This document shows positions 23,830 to 26,307 of a DNA stretch of 26,307 nucleotides, piece after piece. The first letter of the stretch is position 1. Each line of letters opens with the position of its first letter. The stretch is from assembly GCA_009778255.1 (NCBI GenBank), contig WRKD01000225.1, forward strand, positions 1-26,307. The letters run 5' to 3'. The stretch comes from Bacillota bacterium (GTDB lineage Bacteria > Bacillota > Dehalobacteriia > UBA4068). Position numbers and translations under genes: made by a program. The notes under the pieces are model-generated. The model made no database searches. It was not told the origin of the DNA and was given only the letters and a program-made list of their open reading frames with translations.

Positions 23830-25155
23830 TTAACCTAATCTTTCGCGTATAACTGCAGAGATTTTTTCACTAAGCAGCTCTAGTACTTCTTGTTTGGGCC
23901 CTTCGGTCATCACACGTAAAAGCTGTTCTGTGCCCGAAGCACGTACCAGCACCCGGCCTTGTCCGGCTAATACCTCTTCAGCATGGGCAATAACCGCGCC
24001 AATCTCGCTATCTAAAGCCAAGCCTTCCTTATTTTTTACCGGCACATTGATATGTACCTGATGAAAACATTGCAGATCGGCAGTATGGGCAGATAAGCTG
24101 TAATTACTGTCTTTTATAATGCTCAGAATAAAAAGCGCTGCTGCCAACGCATCGCCAGTGCTGTTAAATTGGGAGTTAATGATATGCCCGCTTTGTTCTC
24201 CGCCCAGTATAGCGCCAGTCTGCTGCATCTTCTCCAATACATAACGATCCCCCACCGAGCTCACCGCCACCGCAATATTCTGTTCTTGTAGCTTAAGGCG
24301 CAAAGCCATATTACACATTTGTGTCACAACAACGGTATTAAAATCTAATTCTCCCTTTTGCTGTAAGTAACGGGCCATAATGGTCAAGAGCATATCGCCA
24401 TCTACTATATTGCCCTTTTCATCCACGGCTAACAGCCGGTCGGCATCGCCGTCGAAAGCCAAACCCACCTGCGCTTGTTCTGCCACCACCGTTTTCTGTA
24501 ATAACTGTGGCTGTGTACTACCGCAGCCGGCGTTGATATTTTTACCGTTCGGTTCATATTCCAAAGCTATTACCTGCGCCCCCAAACCCGTAAGCAAGGC
24601 CGGCGCTAAAGACGAAGCTGCTCCGTTTGCGCAATCGATCACCAATTTCAGGCCGCTTAAATCCGGTTTTTGTTTATCCAGCAGAAAACTACTGTACTGC
24701 TGCATAGCATCGGTAATATTATATAACCGCCCGGTACAAAGCCCATTTTGCCTAAGCAATTTATCATTCATGAGGATTTCTATTCTATCCTGCTCATTAT
24801 CGGATAATTTATATCCTTTGGCGCTAAAGAACTTTATTCCATTATCCTCATAAGGGTTATGGGAAGCGGATATCACAGCGCCCGGCGCATCATAAATGCG
24901 GCACAGCGCTGCTACGCCCGGTGTCGGTATCACTCCCAGCAAAAACACATCCACCCCTGCCGCAAGCAGCCCGGCGGCTAAGGAGCTTTCTAGCATATCG
25001 CCGGAAATACGCGTATCTTTGCCTATCAATACACATTTATTTTCCCTCTCTTCAACTAATGAAGCAGCTGCCCGGCCCAGCTTCAAAGCCAGTTCGGCAT
25101 TTAAAAAATCATTGGCTTTACCCCGAATACCATCTGTACCGAAATACTTAATCAT
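23830..25155 (-). CDS. glmM: Phosphoglucosamine mutase
   Basis: Converts glucosamine-6-phosphate to glucosamine-1-phosphate, directly after GlmS in the pathway. The 441-residue length is near the usual 445-450. It begins with the GlmM-type MIKYFGTDGIRGKAN. The phosphoserine catalytic loop is ISASHNP (Ser98), the metal-binding loop is DGDADR (235-240), the sugar-binding loop is GEQSGHI, and the phosphate-binding loop near the end is RASGTEQLLRVM. All four are intact. It is encoded between a FAD-dependent dehydrogenase (48 bases upstream) and glmS (74 bases downstream), all on the minus strand, with GGGAGTGG as ribosome binding site. A cdaA-cdaR pair often precedes glmM in Bacillota; if present here it lies beyond the right edge. 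Confidence 0.96.
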   Translation of the reverse strand: MIKYFGTDGIRGKANDFLNAELALKLGRAAASLVEERENKCVLIGKDTRISGDMLESSLAAGLLAAGVDVFLLGVIPTPGVAALCRIYDAPGAVISASHNPYEDNGIKFFSAKGYKLSDNEQDRIEILMNDKLLRQNGLCTGRLYNITDAMQQYSSFLLDKQKPDLSGLKLVIDCANGAASSLAPALLTGLGAQVIALEYEPNGKNINAGCGSTQPQLLQKTVVAEQAQVGLAFDGDADRLLAVDEKGNIVDGDMLLTIMARYLQQKGELDFNTVVVTQMCNMALRLKLQEQNIAVAVSSVGDRYVLEKMQQTGAILGGEQSGHIINSQFNSTGDALAAALFILSIIKDSNYSLSAHTADLQCFHQVHINVPVKNKEGLALDSEIGAVIAHAEEVLAGQGRVLVRASGTEQLLRVMTEGPKQEVLELLSEKISAVIRERLG

Positions 25156-25203
25156 AATACCACTCCCGATAGTTTAATAAACAGTATAATTTATGGGCCC
25201 TTA

Positions 25204-26307
25204 TTATTTTGGCGGAGCATATTGCTCGCAAATCGCGGCAGCGGCGCGCAAACCGTCACAGGCTGAACTTAAAATACCGCCGGCATAGCCGGCACCTTCG
25301 CCAGCCGGGTAAAGACCAGATACATTTATACTTTGCCCATCCGCTCCGCGTAAAATACGTATGGGGGAAGAGGTGCGGCTTTCCGGTGCAGCCAATACAG
25401 CCTGTTCGGCAAAACCGCGGATTTGCCTTTGCCATTGTTTTAAAGCTAAAGTTAATCCTTCCGCAAGAGCCTCCGGAAGTAAACTGTGTAAATCGGCCGG
25501 GCAAAAGGCAACGCTTAATGGTGCAAACTGCGGCGGCGGCGCTTGCGGTGCGCTTTTATATATAAAATCTTCGGCAAGACAAACCGGCAAGGCATAGTTA
25601 CCGCCTCCGGCAAGATAAGCCGCTTTTTCTATATCCTCTTGCCAGGCTAAAGCCGAAAGCGGATCATCTATAAAATCTCTGCCCGGCTTTACCTCTCCAA
25701 CCAGCGCACTATTGGCGCGGCCACTAGCCCGTGCGGCCAAGCTAATACCATTTACAACCAAAGCTCCTTTTTCACTGGATGCATTTACTATACGCCCGCC
25801 CGGGCACATACAAAAACTGTAAAAACTGCGGTTATCCGCCGCTCGGTATTTTAAAACATAATCGGCCGGCAAAAGAGCGGTATGTTCAGCATAAAGGCCA
25901 TATTGAGCTGTATTAATAAAATGCTGGCTATGCTCTATACGTAATCCTGCCGCAAAAGCTTTGGCGCTTAAAGCCACCTCGCGTTTGCTCAATATATTAA
26001 AAACGCCGCGCGCCCCATTGCCGGTGGCCAATATTACCGCTTGCGCCGGCATTTCCCCTGCCATTGCGCCGCTTACTATCAACCCCTCAATAGTTCTGCG
26101 CTTTTTTTTATGTTTTAAAACAATATCTGTAACACAGGCGCCGAATACAATACGCCCACCTGCTTTCTCAATACGGTAACGCAGCAAGGGCAATAATTCA
26201 CATAATTTATCGCTGCCCAGATGTGGTTTATGCCAATACAGTATGGCAGGCGGCGCGCCCAACTCCACTAAAGTTTTTAACACCGATCTCGCTAAAGGGT
26301 CTTTACC
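25204..26307 (-). CDS. FAD-dependent dehydrogenase, COG2509-type (N-terminus outside window)
   Basis: The frame is open through the right edge, so the N-terminal dinucleotide-binding part of the gene is missing; 367 codons are visible. An internal GTG at 26283 is not the real start, because the upstream codons continue the family pattern (GKDPLARSV before LKTLVELGAP). Visible features: WHKPHLGSDKLCELLPLLR, a C-terminal FAD-associated stretch VILATGNGARGVFN, an FCMCPGGRIV cysteine motif, and a final GLYPAGEGAGYAGGI followed by SSACDGLRAA, which matches the FAD-binding end of this family. COG2509 proteins are conserved flavoproteins of unknown reaction, often encoded beside glmM in Bacillota (from memory). 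Transcription runs into glmM 48 bases later. Confidence 0.85.
   Translation of the reverse strand, partial: GKDPLARSVLKTLVELGAPPAILYWHKPHLGSDKLCELLPLLRYRIEKAGGRIVFGACVTDIVLKHKKKRRTIEGLIVSGAMAGEMPAQAVILATGNGARGVFNILSKREVALSAKAFAAGLRIEHSQHFINTAQYGLYAEHTALLPADYVLKYRAADNRSFYSFCMCPGGRIVNASSEKGALVVNGISLAARASGRANSALVGEVKPGRDFIDDPLSALAWQEDIEKAAYLAGGGNYALPVCLAEDFIYKSAPQAPPPQFAPLSVAFCPADLHSLLPEALAEGLTLALKQWQRQIRGFAEQAVLAAPESRTSSPIRILRGADGQSINVSGLYPAGEGAGYAGGILSSACDGLRAAAAICEQYAPPK

Noticed and set aside
24380..24853. 157-codon open frame antisense to glmM
   Set aside because: The frame mirrors glmM codon bias on the opposite strand; no motif, start signal or promoter supports it.
1..26307. CRISPR arrays, tRNA or rRNA genes, insertion sequences, phage attachment sites
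   Set aside because: No regularly spaced repeats, no tRNA cloverleaf motifs, no transposase or integrase frames and no terminal inverted repeats were recognised when reading both strands.

Overview
The window looks like chromosomal DNA from an anaerobic, low-to-moderate GC Bacillota (Firmicutes). Reasons: strong AGGAGG-type ribosome binding sites; two substrate-binding lipoproteins with a clear lipobox; a menaquinone-type prenyl pathway; a Bacillus YknWXYZ-like export operon; a TPP riboswitch in front of a ThiXYZ-like transporter; and the block FAD-dehydrogenase - glmM - glmS. I cannot tell from the sequence whether it is a monoderm (Clostridia-like) or a diderm (Negativicutes-like) member. 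I see no rRNA, tRNA, CRISPR array, phage gene, transposase or other mobile element, and gene density is high. The longest gene-free stretches are about 140-180 bases (5517-5659, 6524-6684, 17774-17941, 21739-21919), so there is no empty region over 300 bases.

Layout. Bases 1-3107 (+): the tail of a 4Fe-4S protein, overlapping by four bases an FAD/NAD(P)-binding, [2Fe-2S] electron-transfer subunit (AsrB / sulfhydrogenase-gamma type). A UbiA-family prenyltransferase (MenA-like) and a long-chain polyprenyl diphosphate synthase follow; together these suggest quinone biosynthesis. Bases 3142-5516 (-): a polar amino-acid ABC importer (ATPase, permease, lipoprotein). Bases 5660-6523 (+): an NudC-type Nudix hydrolase. 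Bases 6685-10617 (+): a four-gene Yip1 / membrane-fusion protein / ATPase / MacB-FtsX permease unit with the YknWXYZ gene order. Bases 10683-16250 (+): a complete peptide/nickel-type ABC importer in the order D-F-A-B-C, ended by a strong hairpin terminator.

Bases 16275-17773 (-): a two-gene ABC-2 system behind a perfect-consensus housekeeping promoter. Bases 17942-19182 (-): two small integral membrane proteins (COG2426-type and VTT/TVP38-type). Bases 19224-21738 (-): a ThiZ/ThiY/ThiX-like thiamin-precursor transporter preceded by a TPP riboswitch (about 21790-21876). Bases 21920-25155 (-): glmS and glmM, for glucosamine-6-phosphate and glucosamine-1-phosphate synthesis feeding peptidoglycan. 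Bases 25204-26307 (-): most of a COG2509-type FAD-dependent dehydrogenase whose N-terminus lies outside the window.

Overall this is transport and core-metabolism territory. I found no convincing new defence, mobile or biosynthetic system. The observations most worth following are the switching architecture between the TPP aptamer and a perfect downstream hairpin that lacks a U-tract, the promoter/palindrome pair in front of the ABC-2 operon, and the redox pair beside the quinone genes. Four starts were moved from the longest possible reading frame: the MenA-like gene, the Yip1 gene, the DppF-like gene and glmS.
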